NCBI GenBank assembly: GCA_025349905.2
Contig: MU624928.1
Location: forward strand, 1 to 17,015
Length of the DNA stretch: 17,015 nt
Direction: 5' to 3'
DNA from: Blastocladiella britannica
Taxonomy: Eukaryota; Blastocladiomycota; Blastocladiomycetes; Blastocladiales; Blastocladiaceae
Shown: piece after piece, positions 1-8,870 of the stretch
Numbering within the stretch: position 1 is the stretch's first letter
Layout: the number at the start of each line of letters is the position of its first letter
Made by a program: the position numbers and the translations under genes
Notes under the pieces: generated by a model
What the model was told of the DNA's origin: nothing
The model's database searches: none
The model's input: only the letters and a program-made list of their open reading frames with translations

Positions 1-194
1 AGTCGGCGCCGGTCCCGGCTACGGACAAGACGTGGACGCGTGTTCGTGCCTCGTCCAACTGAGTGACTTTCTTTTTGGGTGTGCTTGGGTGTGTGTCTCA
101 GATCTTGCAATGCAAAAGCTTTCCTTGTGTGTCTCGGACGTTTTCTGCGATTAAGCATCCAGCTGAACACCAGCAATGCTTCTCTTTGCCATCC

Positions 195-593
195 TCATAT
201 TTCACGAAAACTGGCCACCCAGTCGAGAGCTGGCCCATTTCCATCAATCAGGAATGGTGCCTGGCTGTCAAGGAAGTGGAGGCCACACAAGCGAATATCC
301 TCGGCCCCAAGATCCCAGCGGAGTTGCTTGACGATGCGAGGGTCAATTCTCTCGTGTCCATCGTCGGGGATCTTTCGCGTCGCGACGGCGTCCTTCGGAT
401 TCGGATGATCCGGCTCGGAAAGCAGGAGTGACACTGCCCGCCGCCCACGCCCACAATCAAAGTCGCCCAACTTGATGGCCTTGCTTGCGTGCCAGTGGCA
501 CCCCGACTTCGACCTGGACAAGATCAAACCCTCAATCAGCCCGGACACAGTACCCGAGTGTCTGGCGCCGCCGCCCACACAGCACCAGCGCAA
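195..593 (-). other. Possible coding remnant, unknown product
   Basis: I do not recognise this reading frame. The part from about position 470 down to the stop at 195 has protein-like composition, with motifs such as IDPRIVKQLRWDLG, CGLHFLD and PFLIDGNGPALDW, and mixed third-position bases like the neighbouring real genes. The upstream part (470-593) overlaps the opposite-strand Cdt1-like remnant and is probably not coding. No start, partner exon or domain could be identified, so it may be the last exon of a gene or a fragment caught between pseudogenes. It could also be chance, since opposite-strand frames in GC-rich DNA are often open. Bases 1-194 show nothing I can support. Confidence 0.25.
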
Positions 594-1200
594 CTTGGAT
601 CGACTCGGGCCAAGGTTCGTGATCCCGACGGCGGCCGCTGCTTGAACGTATCAAGATGAAGAAGCGGGTGAAGGACGCGGAGGCGGCGAATCAATTGTCG
701 CCAGAGCAAACCGCCCGTCGTAGCATGCTCTCGTGGATGGACACCATCTTGGAGACGATCGTTCTGTGCGTCTTTTTTTTCTTTGTCGTCCCCTGCCATT
801 CACTGACATAAAAAAACAAAAGTTACATGAACCACGAACGCCGCTAAGTGGTCCGTATGGAGATGCTCGCCCAGTCGGTCAGCGAAAGCTACCCGCGGGT
901 GTCTTGTCGATCCCCGAGGCGGCCGCACACCTGGAGTTGCTGGCCACGACGGTCCCGGCGTGGTGCTCGACGGTTGACGTCGGGATGTTGCGGCATTTCG
1001 AGTTGCTCCCGACGACCATGTCTCTCGCCGAGGCCAAGAATCGCGTGTTCATAGCCATGAACGCGATTGTGGTGCAGCCACCATTGCCGCCACCGGCGTT
1101 GCTGCCGACTGCGCTCCCACAGACGCGACCACTGGGGAGCTTGGACGTCGAGCACGACAAGCAGCCGACCCGCAAGTGTCCGCGTGCATCGGATCCGTGA
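451..1200 (+). pseudogene. Decayed Cdt1-like replication licensing factor, C-terminal half
   Basis: Cdt1 loads the MCM helicase at replication origins. Three blocks in order match its C-terminal half: WHPDFDLDKIKPSISPD from 496 (the WHPRF..DEVPDIEP region); LLERIKMKKRVKDAE from 638 (the LLERIRAKE region that begins the MCM-binding domain); and from about 903 LSIPEAAAHLELL followed by VPAWCSTVDVG. Between blocks two and three a 57-base intron (766-822, GTGCGT..AAAAG) fits in phase. The copy is broken. The first and second blocks lie in different frames (shift between about 606 and 638). A TAA at 845-847 interrupts the join that aligns with Cdt1. The frame shifts again near 898-904. The N-terminal geminin-binding domain is not visible upstream. 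Family identity is from remembered motif order, not from a search. Confidence 0.55.
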
Positions 1201-1286
1201 TGCGCTTGTGTTTCTGAAGACCGGAATCCGTTTGAAAAATATACTTAGAGGAACCGAGTGCGGAAACAAATAGAAATATATTGCAA

Positions 1287-2257
1287 CTAAAGTAAATGAA
1301 TGGACATGATCCACCACTTCGTCTCGCTGTCAAGCAGACTGCCCATGCGGCCCAGATCCTTGCTAGTCAAAAGCGCTGTGCCATGGACGCGATGCATGGC
1401 GTACCACCACTTGGCAGCATTGAGCTCGCATGTATTGATGACCAATACTAAGCCCTTGGTGTGGTAACAGGGCTCGAATCGCACACCAATACGGGTGCAA
1501 ATGTCCCAGAGGCAATCGAGCACTACTGGGGCGGTCATTTGCTTGTGGAACTGGCGAACATCAATCGCGTTCTCGACCAGTGAGACAGGGAGTGGCTTGC
1601 TGTGGGCCACCGACAACCGCCAGATCTGCTCGATAACGTCCGCACGGCCAAGCGAGATAAGGGACGACATTCCATTGAATGACAAGTCGGGAAGGGGCGA
1701 TTCGGCTGTGCAGAGATCGAGACACCACTGCAGGAGCTCGGGGTTGCGGCACAATATCGCCAACATTAAAGGCGATAGGGAAAGACGAGGTTCCAGGCCT
1801 ATACGATCACGCCGCGCCCACCATCAGTCCAGAGTCGCGACTTGTGCCACAGCCGTGACCTTTGGGAACCCGCTCAGTATATTTAGGCCCGTGAATGCGT
1901 ATTGGAGTCCACGTTCCAACGAGTAGGCCTTGAGCCAGCGCAACGAGTCCAGCTGGCAATGAAGAGTGGCCGTGACAAACATGTTCTCGATCTGAATGTC
2001 TGCGCCGTGGGCAACACACCAGTCGAGGACTGGGAATACGAGCGTACTTGACGGCATTGCCGACCACGTTCAGATTTGGGGAGGTCAGAAAGGACGCTGA
2101 GTAGCCAATCAAGGACGTCCACGTGGTCGGCAGTGGCAACGCGCTCGACAATACGGCCCAAGTCCATTTCCGCTAAGGATCGATCGATCAGACGCAATAC
2201 GTCCAGTTGCGAGGCGAATAGCAATATGCGGTCGAGAATCAGCGGAATATTTTCCAT
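1287..2257 (-). pseudogene. Broken F-box-like/W-rich repeat protein
   Basis: The start at 2257 opens with IPLILDRILLFASQLDVLRL, an F-box-like helical segment, then DHVDVLDWLL, the (V/I)LDW(W/L) repeat core seen in the two neighbouring family members. The frame then changes between about 2085 and 2040. Repeat sequence resumes as FPVLDWCVAHGADIQIE in another frame, runs to an in-frame TGA at 1824-1826, and continues in the same frame as WWARRDRIGLEP and LLQWCLDLC to a TAG stop at 1287-1289. I tested introns across both lesions and found none with acceptable splice sites and phase, so a pseudogene is the simplest reading. It lies 91 bases downstream of the stop of the next family member on the same strand, consistent with tandem duplication. 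Sequencing error remains possible for any single lesion. Confidence 0.55.
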
Positions 2258-2348
2258 AATTTTAGATTTAAAAAAAGAGTCATCAACTCGAGCGGTAGCA
2301 ACATGGACTCGGATCGAGGGCAGCCACGACGACGCATAAAATTTTTAT

Positions 2349-4343
2349 TCAATCCCAAAGACTCGATAACCGCTCCTCGCAATGGGCGCACGGCGACTCG
2401 CCATGCGTAAACGAGCTTGAAATCTGTCGAAGACACGCGCTCGCGATGGCGTCCACGATCTTTTGCCGAAACTCGACCAGCGGCTTGCTCGGTCCGTCTC
2501 CCGACAATTCCGGATCAATCGCATCAAGCATGGCCATCATGAGCCGCAGATTTGACTTGACAAATAACAGCAAGTCGGGCGACGAGTCCAGCGCCTCCAG
2601 CATCGCCGCCATGCCAGCAGTGTCGACACTCCATGGCACAAGGTTCTCCATGACGGGGCCCACATCTTCATCAGTAATGGGCTGCATTTGGATGCCCAAA
2701 TGAATGAGCCAATCACAAAGGGGTCGAGTTGGAACCAATTCATGGCCACGAGGATTAATGGCGCGCCAAAGCACATGCGGACGAGATCACGAAAAAGCGC
2801 TGGCAATAACAAGGTGTCTGCAGCGTTGGGTACAATGTAACTGATCCGGTCCCAAGCACCAACTGAGGCTAGGGCACGTCCGCATTGGATCGCAAGAGTG
2901 TCGCTGGCGGTCTGATCCGTCAGCCTCTTTGGATGATGGAGCAGCTTTTGCAATGCTGCTGCTCGAGTTTGGCCGCTTGCGTCAGGGAAGGAGATGACCT
3001 CAGCGTAAAAGGATGGAATGTCCCAGTGCTCTGACAGCAAGCTGGCCACAGTCGAATTCTGGTAACTAACCATTTGATCAACCATTGCAAAGATTTCCAA
3101 GCGGTCGCGAATTGGATAATAGCGCAGAGCAATGGCGGCACTCGAAAAATCAAGAGCCAAGTTGGGGGCCATATTTGCTCCACCTAATAGCCGAAAGAGA
3201 CCAATCATAATTTTTGCAGCACCATTCAAGTAGTTCCCGGGAGCGGGTCGGCTGCATCCAAGTACAAGGTTCTTGAGCAAGTCCGAGCTGGTCATGTCGT
3301 TCAAGTACGAAAACGTGTCCCCAATAAAACGTGCAGCAATGTCCCATAACGTATTGACATGTCCCCATTGCGATGCGGCAGCAAGAGAAAGCGCTTGGAT
3401 CACGCCAAACGCAACACCGGGGTGGGTAACTGCACAAATGGCAGGGACGCCATCGTCAAGGACGTATGTCAGCATCTCTGCACCAAAACGAGCAGTTTTC
3501 GGATCGATGCTGCGAATGTGGGCCATGATCCAGGAGAGGCCAGCAAGGGGGACGATATTCTTTTCATGCGCCCTCGCAATACCTACAAAAAAAAGGAGAC
3601 ATGTCAAAGTCAGAGGAGAAAAAAGAGAAGGAGAAAAAAAGAAACCGAGCACCTTCATCTGGAAAGAATGCGTCCACATGGGAGGAGGCATAACCGGTCT
3701 GAGGAAGCTCCCTTGACGTCCTCGCAGAGTGAATCGTTTCCAGGGTCCAGTAATAGCAAACAGGAAGCTCGCTACACTCGTTTGCAATATCAGCGACCAT
3801 CGCATTGAGACGGCTGTCCTCCAGATCGCCGAAATTCAGCATGGCCGAATACATTTCCAGCGCATAGCCTTGGGAGCTGCCATTATCGGCAATCACGCCC
3901 GTGACCCATCCAGGACCAGCCAGTCCAATCAAGCCGAGCAGGCGCAGAGCCATGGGTGGCGACACTCTAAGCACAAATCGCAGCAGCAGGGCAAAGCCCT
4001 TGGAATCCAGTCCATATACAGGGTGGTGCACGAGGTCGAGGATGATAGTTGGGAGCGCTACACGACGATTGAGGTGCGGGCGGCACACGAGCCGGTGCAC
4101 CACTCGTTGGACAATGTAGCAAGCGTCGTCCCGATTGCTTGGAGCGCTGAAAATCGCGTCTGTGCTCTCGGCCTTGCCACTGATAACAATGGCCATGACC
4201 GCGTTTGTGGCTGGGTCGTGCTCGAGCATGAGGGGGGTCAGGTTGAACAGACAGGGCGAGGCGGCGCGAAGTGTCAGGATGGCCGAAAGGTCCAGATACA
4301 TCGAGACGCGGACGAGGAGCTCGTCAGGCAGCAAGATGTCCAT
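2349..4343 (-). CDS. F-box/W-rich ankyrin-like repeat protein, one intron, probable frameshift
   Basis: The start at 4343 is chosen because it begins MDILLPDELLVRVSMYLDL, a textbook F-box (about residues 4-40); an in-frame ATG at 4412 would add 23 residues. F-box proteins recruit substrates to SCF ubiquitin ligases; the substrate here is unknown. Exon 1 is 3653-4343. A 70-base intron at 3583-3652 (GTGCTC..TTGTAG, phase 1) joins to exon 2. Exon 2 encodes helical sequence without clear ankyrin signatures until near its end. At the GGGG run at 2720-2723 (CCCC on the coding strand) the coding frame changes. Upstream reads MNWFQLDP in one frame and downstream reads LCDWLIHLGIQMQP in another. One added base would give about 641 residues, close to the 644 of the divergent neighbour. 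An alternative is a 68-base intron (2682-2749, GTGGCC..TGCAG) giving 618 residues, but its donor is unlike the others and it would remove the repeat core. Confidence 0.6.
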
Positions 4344-4441
4344 TTCTTTGGCGTTATGATGGAAAATTGAAAGGAACGGCCGTGGCCGGCCATCAGCAGA
4401 ATGAGCATACATCTCGACTACAGCTGGTACCGCGTGCTCCT

Positions 4442-4467
4442 GGGATCCGCCATTCGGATCGGATCCC
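4442..4467. promoter_or_regulatory. Perfect 8+8 inverted repeat in divergent promoter
   Basis: GGGATCCG at 4442-4449 and CGGATCCC at 4460-4467 form a perfect inverted repeat separated by 10 bases. It sits between the two divergent F-box/W-rich genes (starts at 4343 and 4513). Position and symmetry fit a dimeric transcription-factor site shared by both genes. No known regulator was recognised. GGATCC is a palindrome by itself and occurs elsewhere in the window, so the evidence rests on the longer, spaced arrangement. Confidence 0.3.
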
Positions 4468-4512
4468 TATTGTTCTTTTATGACTTCAAAAAAAAAAAAT
4501 TTGACGAAAATC

Positions 4513-6447
4513 ATGAATGCCCACACCGCGAGCCTGGTCCTCGTCTACGCGGTCGTCGGTGCGCCAACCTCCAACGAAGCGCTCGCGTGCGCCGCTGTGC
4601 TGCCCTACGCCGAGTACTCGCCTATGGACGACCCACTGCGCGAGATATTCTACAAATGGACGGGCAACCCCATTTCGCCGCGAACACTTGCCGCCACTGG
4701 CCACCGTGACGTGCTACGTCGCATGGATAAGCGCGCCGTGCTCTTTGATGCCGACGGCATTTTGCTTGATGCCGTCATGGCCGGTGACATCGAGTTGGTT
4801 GAGTGGTTCTTGAATGAATTTGGCCTTGATGCCCAACGACAAGCCCTCACGACGTGGGGAACCATCGCCGAAGGGTACTGCACGGTGGCGGCACGCAACG
4901 GACGCGTCGATTTTCTCGCGTGGTGGTGGCCGCAGTTGTCGCCGCACGACCAAGTCACGTATCAATCCGTTGTGGACCGTGTATTCAATGCCGCGGGTGA
5001 CCTGGCCGTGCTCCAGTGGCTGGAGACCACGGTGCGCGCCGATTCGTCGTTGGAACTGGTCTTGCCCAATGTAATCACTGGAGTGGTGTGCCGGATGGCC
5101 GGGACGGGAAGCGTGGCCGCCATGGACTGGATCATGGATCATGGGGTCGAGACAATGACTGCCGATGACTGGTTCCGAGTGGCTGTGCGGGCCTCGGCCA
5201 AGAGCTGCCTCGGAATTCTCGACTGGATCTGGGACCGTCACGGCACTGAAATGGCAACAACGACGTTTGGAACGAAAGGCCAGCAAGCTTTGATGGTCGA
5301 TGCGTCGGCCCGTAGCGACTTACTGGTACTCGACTATTGGCTCTCCAAGTACCGGCTCCACCCGCAGCTTTTCAACTTCACACTGCTCGGCCAGCGCAAG
5401 GTTCTGGCGGCAGCCGCACGCAATAACCGAATATCCTGCCTCGAGTGGTGGCTCGAGCGCGCCGAGGGCAACGTGCACACCACGGGCTGGACCAAGTCTG
5501 TGCGCAAGAACCGATCCAAAACGGGCATCGTGTTCCCGCTGAAATGTCACTGGTTTGGTCCCGACTGGGGTGAGTGCACGACCATCTCGATGCTCGAGTG
5601 GTGGCACGACAAGTGCGCCGAGTACGGTGAACCGTGGATTGCACCGTACCTGTCGGATCTGGCGCGGACGGGCAGCACCGATGTCCTGGACTGGGCGTGG
5701 GACCATAAGTCGCGGTGGCTCGACTTTGAGTCCCGCAATAGCACCTATAGTGGTCCTTATAAATGCTCTGCAGAGCCTCCCGGTTACGGCATGTACCCGA
5801 TCGCCATTGCCGCAGCTAATCGCGGCCATACCCGCGTCCTCGAGTGGCTATGGCAGAAATCGCTGTTTACCGTGGAGGATCTGAAAAAAACGGCCCGACG
5901 GGCCTCTATCTTCGCTTCGCAGCGCGCGGACCTGGACTTGCTCAATTGGTACCACGCCAAACTTGCCATTCATGTTCCGCGGTTCCATTGGCGGTTCAAG
6001 GAGCGGTTTCTGCGCCAAACGGCAAGGACCGAGGATGTTCGCGTCACGCAATGGTGGTACATGCACTCGACCGCTTATATCGAGCGAATGCAACTGGAGT
6101 TTTCTCTTACCGACGCTGGGTCCGTCCAAGGGCTGGAATGGTTATATGAGCAGGGCCGCTTGAAGATTCAACATTGGGGTCCGCTGGACATGGTACTGAG
6201 GGCCCCGACCCTCGGAACGCTTTTCTTTTGGATCCGGTACTGTACAGCGCATCCCGACCAGGTCTTGTTCCATTGGTGGCCCCATTTAAGCTCACCGACA
6301 CGGCCGATTTATTTCGAGACTGTGTGGAGCATCTTTGAGCAGCGGGGGCATTCTGTACACGACGTGTTCAAGAACGCCTTGGCCCGGTCCAAGGACCCCC
6401 AGCTCGCTGTGTGGTTGCAGGCCAAGGTCGCTTCACTTCAAAATTAA
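4513..6447 (+). CDS. W-rich ankyrin-like repeat protein, intact
   Basis: The protein is 644 residues and intronless. The start at 4513 is preferred because it has A at -3 (aatcATGaa). The in-frame ATG at 4480 lies in a poor context before an A-rich run and would add 11 residues. From about residue 85 the protein is built of degenerate ankyrin-like units whose inner helix carries a (V/L)xWW/W-L core: VEWFLNEFG, VDFLAWWW, LGILDWIWDRHG, LLVLDYWLSKY, ISCLEWWLERA, ISMLEWWHDK, TDVLDWAWDH, TRVLEWLWQK, LDLLNWYHAK, VQGLEWLYEQG; about 13 units. Such repeats bind other proteins. A specific partner cannot be read from sequence. No signal peptide, membrane segment or catalytic motif was seen, and an F-box is not obvious. 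It is divergent from the F-box member at 2349-4343 and ends 74 bases from the convergent LRR gene. Confidence 0.8.
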   Translation: MNAHTASLVLVYAVVGAPTSNEALACAAVLPYAEYSPMDDPLREIFYKWTGNPISPRTLAATGHRDVLRRMDKRAVLFDADGILLDAVMAGDIELVEWFLNEFGLDAQRQALTTWGTIAEGYCTVAARNGRVDFLAWWWPQLSPHDQVTYQSVVDRVFNAAGDLAVLQWLETTVRADSSLELVLPNVITGVVCRMAGTGSVAAMDWIMDHGVETMTADDWFRVAVRASAKSCLGILDWIWDRHGTEMATTTFGTKGQQALMVDASARSDLLVLDYWLSKYRLHPQLFNFTLLGQRKVLAAAARNNRISCLEWWLERAEGNVHTTGWTKSVRKNRSKTGIVFPLKCHWFGPDWGECTTISMLEWWHDKCAEYGEPWIAPYLSDLARTGSTDVLDWAWDHKSRWLDFESRNSTYSGPYKCSAEPPGYGMYPIAIAAANRGHTRVLEWLWQKSLFTVEDLKKTARRASIFASQRADLDLLNWYHAKLAIHVPRFHWRFKERFLRQTARTEDVRVTQWWYMHSTAYIERMQLEFSLTDAGSVQGLEWLYEQGRLKIQHWGPLDMVLRAPTLGTLFFWIRYCTAHPDQVLFHWWPHLSSPTRPIYFETVWSIFEQRGHSVHDVFKNALARSKDPQLAVWLQAKVASLQN

Positions 6448-6521
6448 AATGCATATTTTACACACAAAAGCTTTGATCTATTTGATCTATGACACAAAAA
6501 GAAGAGTGATGGCGAAAATGT

Positions 6522-8737
6522 CTAGGGTATCACGCTACTCGACGGGAGAATCAAGTCCTCGTCTTCATCCACATCCACGGCAGCGGCATGTTGTTGCACG
6601 CCTTCTATCTTTTCCGAATCCGTGCCGTCGTGCACGAAATAGACCACAAACTCGTCCTCTTCAGCAGCACCTGCCGTGTGACTTGGTCCCGCCAGTTCGG
6701 ACGTGGGGAGGAAGTAGTCCTCGAGCGACGAAATGTCCACCTTGTCCTTGTCGGGCATGGAAGGCGGCGCCGCCAAAGCGACAGGCGGTTTCGTGAATGA
6801 TGCGGCGGCAGCGGGGGAAATGTCGGATGCGACAATCGGCGCAACGGGCTTTGGCGTGGCCGCATCGATATCATTGGTGGCGACCATGGCCGGGGGCGGC
6901 ACAGACGCTTCGCGCTTTTTGCCAGCAACAGGAAGGGTCGGCGGCGGGATCGACTTGGTTCGATGGAAGCGAGTTACTAAAACCGCCAGCACAACCAACA
7001 GCACTGCCGCTGCCGCGCCAATGGCAACAGGAACCATGGGAAACGATCCTGATGACGAGGGAACGGGGTCCAGAAGCGGCGGGCAGTCAGCGATCTTGTT
7101 TTTCGCGATATCGTCAAAGCACTTTCCCGTGCGCGAGGCGGTCCCAGCAAAGCAAATTCTCTGCCCGCCTCGTTGCGGGAGAATCTTGCAATTGTCACTA
7201 TATTCAATTCAATTCACAAAGAGGGGTGAGCAGATCCGGATCCCACGAGTAAATTGCAAATAATATGACGTACCTGGCATTCAAATCGGGGATCTCGTTG
7301 ATAAACACATTGTCAAAGAGCCACCTGTGCGTTTACATTGCGTGAGAAAAGCGGACCTTGATTACAATTTGAGGAATACGTACAGCGACGACAGGTTCTT
7401 CAGTTTGCCCAAGCTCTCGGGAATGGGGCCGCTTAGCGTATTGTTGTCCACATGGCTGTTTATGTTTTTGTGAGGGTGAGTATGACATTAGAAATTGACA
7501 AAGAACGCACAGAAATTCGAGGCTGGTCAGGTTGCCAAAACTAGCGGGGAGGCTGCCAGACAATTGGTTGCCCGAGAGGCCACTGCATATGCGTGCAACG
7601 GTGGTGAGCTCAATCGTTCAAACTATAAGGTGAATACGTACAGGATAGTCAGGTTCTTCATATTGCCCAAGCCATTTGGGATTTTGCCCTCCAATCGGTT
7701 GTTGTAGATCATGCTGTTGTCAAGTACGGTTAGAATCGATAAAAAAAGGTGATATGTGCAAGAAGGTAAAAGTGGACACTTACAGCCTTTGGAGCTTCTG
7801 CAAGTTGCCCAACTTCTCAGGAAGGCTGCCGCTCAGTTGGTTATTTTGGAGATACCTGCAGAAAAAAAAAAAAAAAAAATGAGCCAGGTTATGGCCAAAA
7901 TGAAGAAATTGAATGCACAAACAGCCTTGTCAGATTCGGCAGATCGCCAATTTCGTCGGGAAGTCGGCCATTCAGTTGGTTGTTGTTCATATCGCTGTAG
8001 AGCATGTGTTGGTGAATGATCAAGTCTCTGGAAATGGAAAAAAGGAGACACTCGTACATAAGCTGAACGCTGGACAGCTTGCCCAAGCTGCTGGCAATGC
8101 TGCCATCCAGCCGATTGTTGTACAAATTGCTGCACAAGGAGGGAGGGTAAGTGCGGAAAAAAAATTACAAGAATGGGCACAAGACGCACAGCACTTGAAG
8201 TTTCGTCAGCGTCCCAAGGCCGTCGGGAATACCTCCAAGCAAGAGGTTGTCGTTCAGGGCGCTATTTGTCAAGCTCGTCAATAAGGCAATAACGCGAGAA
8301 ACACAGGAAAGGAAAATTGACGAACAGCATAGTGAGGCCTGACAGCAGGCCCAGACTCCCAGGGATGGGACCAGTCAAGTTGTTGTAGGAGAGGTTTCTA
8401 GAAGGTCGATCCAGTGAGTGACAATCCAAAATCAAAATCAAAAAGCAATCAAGCGAGTCCGCACAAAGAGGTCAGGCTGGTCAACCGACCCAGGCTATCG
8501 GGGATAGTGCCGGTCATGGTCTTGCTGGACAGGTTGCTGTATGTATTATTATTTTTGTTAATTATTACATCGGCACGGCCAATAGCGAATTGGTTCTGCT
8601 GCGTACAGCTCAGTGACGACCGTCGAGTTGGAGCTGCATTTGACTCCGGTCCAAGTGCAACAAGTGGACCCGTCTCGGGTGCCAGTGTACCCGAGCGTGT
8701 CGAACACGCTGCCCAGGTCGCTGCACTGCGTCGTCAT
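6522..8737 (-). CDS. Leucine-rich-repeat transmembrane receptor-like protein, 12 exons
   Basis: The spliced product is 501 residues from the ATG at 8737. Exons: 8607-8737, 8465-8536, 8326-8397, 8190-8261, 8058-8129, 7923-7994, 7784-7855, 7642-7713, 7511-7582, 7384-7455, 7274-7324, 6522-7197. All eleven introns (55-76 bases) are GT..AG and phase 2, and the total length is divisible by three. Exon 1 is an LRR N-cap with CSDLGSVF and CCTWTGVKC, the pattern of plant LRRNT domains. Nine 72-base exons each give one 24-residue unit such as NLSYNNLTGPIPGSLGLLSG or YLQNNQLSGSLPEKLGNLQK. A shortened repeat and a cysteine cap (NCKILPQ, ICFAG, GKCF, DCP) follow. A transmembrane helix (about 335-352, AIGAAAAVLLVVLAVLVT) and a 149-residue Pro/Ala/acidic tail without kinase end the protein. 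No signal peptide is visible. An optional 27-base first exon (8818-8844, MLSEHMETA) with an 80-base intron is in frame but not hydrophobic. Confidence 0.88.
7384..8536 (-). repeat. Nine 72-base LRR exons in tandem
   Basis: Nine consecutive exons are exactly 72 bases. Each starts at the third base of a codon and encodes one LRR of the plant-type consensus LxLxxNxLxGxIPxxLGxLxxL. The introns between them (55-70 bases) differ in sequence and length, so the exon plus intron unit was not recently copied, although the exon size was strictly kept. The arrangement fits growth of the array by exon duplication, with symmetric phase allowing gain or loss of a unit without a frameshift. Confidence 0.88.
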
Positions 8738-8840
8738 CTATTATTTTGCGGTTCGGCGTAATGTTTCAGAGAGAAACCCGCTTAAGTCAAACTGTTGGCA
8801 CAGCCGACGATCTTTACCGCCGTCTCCATGTGCTCGGACA

Positions 8841-8851
8841 GCATAACGAAA
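8841..8851. repeat. 11-base A/T homopolymer between bZIP and LRR genes
   Basis: A run of 11 A (11 T on the minus strand) lies in the 133-base gap between the bZIP stop (8871) and the LRR ATG (8737). It overlaps the possible extra LRR first exon. It may serve as the 3'-end T-rich element of the bZIP transcript or as a nucleosome-excluding tract at the LRR promoter. No AATAAA is visible here. Confidence 0.35.
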
Positions 8852-8870
8852 AAAAAAAATAGGGCTGTAT

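Noticed and set aside
766..847. A longer intron in the Cdt1-like copy ending at CTAAG to skip the TAA
   Set aside because: It gives an open frame but deletes the ERR..RMEMLAQ segment that aligns with Cdt1 and uses a poor acceptor beyond a good one at 822. The earlier frameshift near 606-638 would remain.
1806..1858. An intron removing the TGA in the minus-strand F-box-like gene
   Set aside because: The TATAG acceptor at this site needs a phase-1 donor; the nearby GT sites (for example GTCACG) are phase 0 or far away, so splicing does not restore frame.
2682..2749. A second intron in the F-box gene
   Set aside because: It is kept only as an alternative. The GTGGCC donor differs from the other donors here, and the segment encodes a recognisable family repeat core in the downstream frame, so a one-base frameshift fits better.
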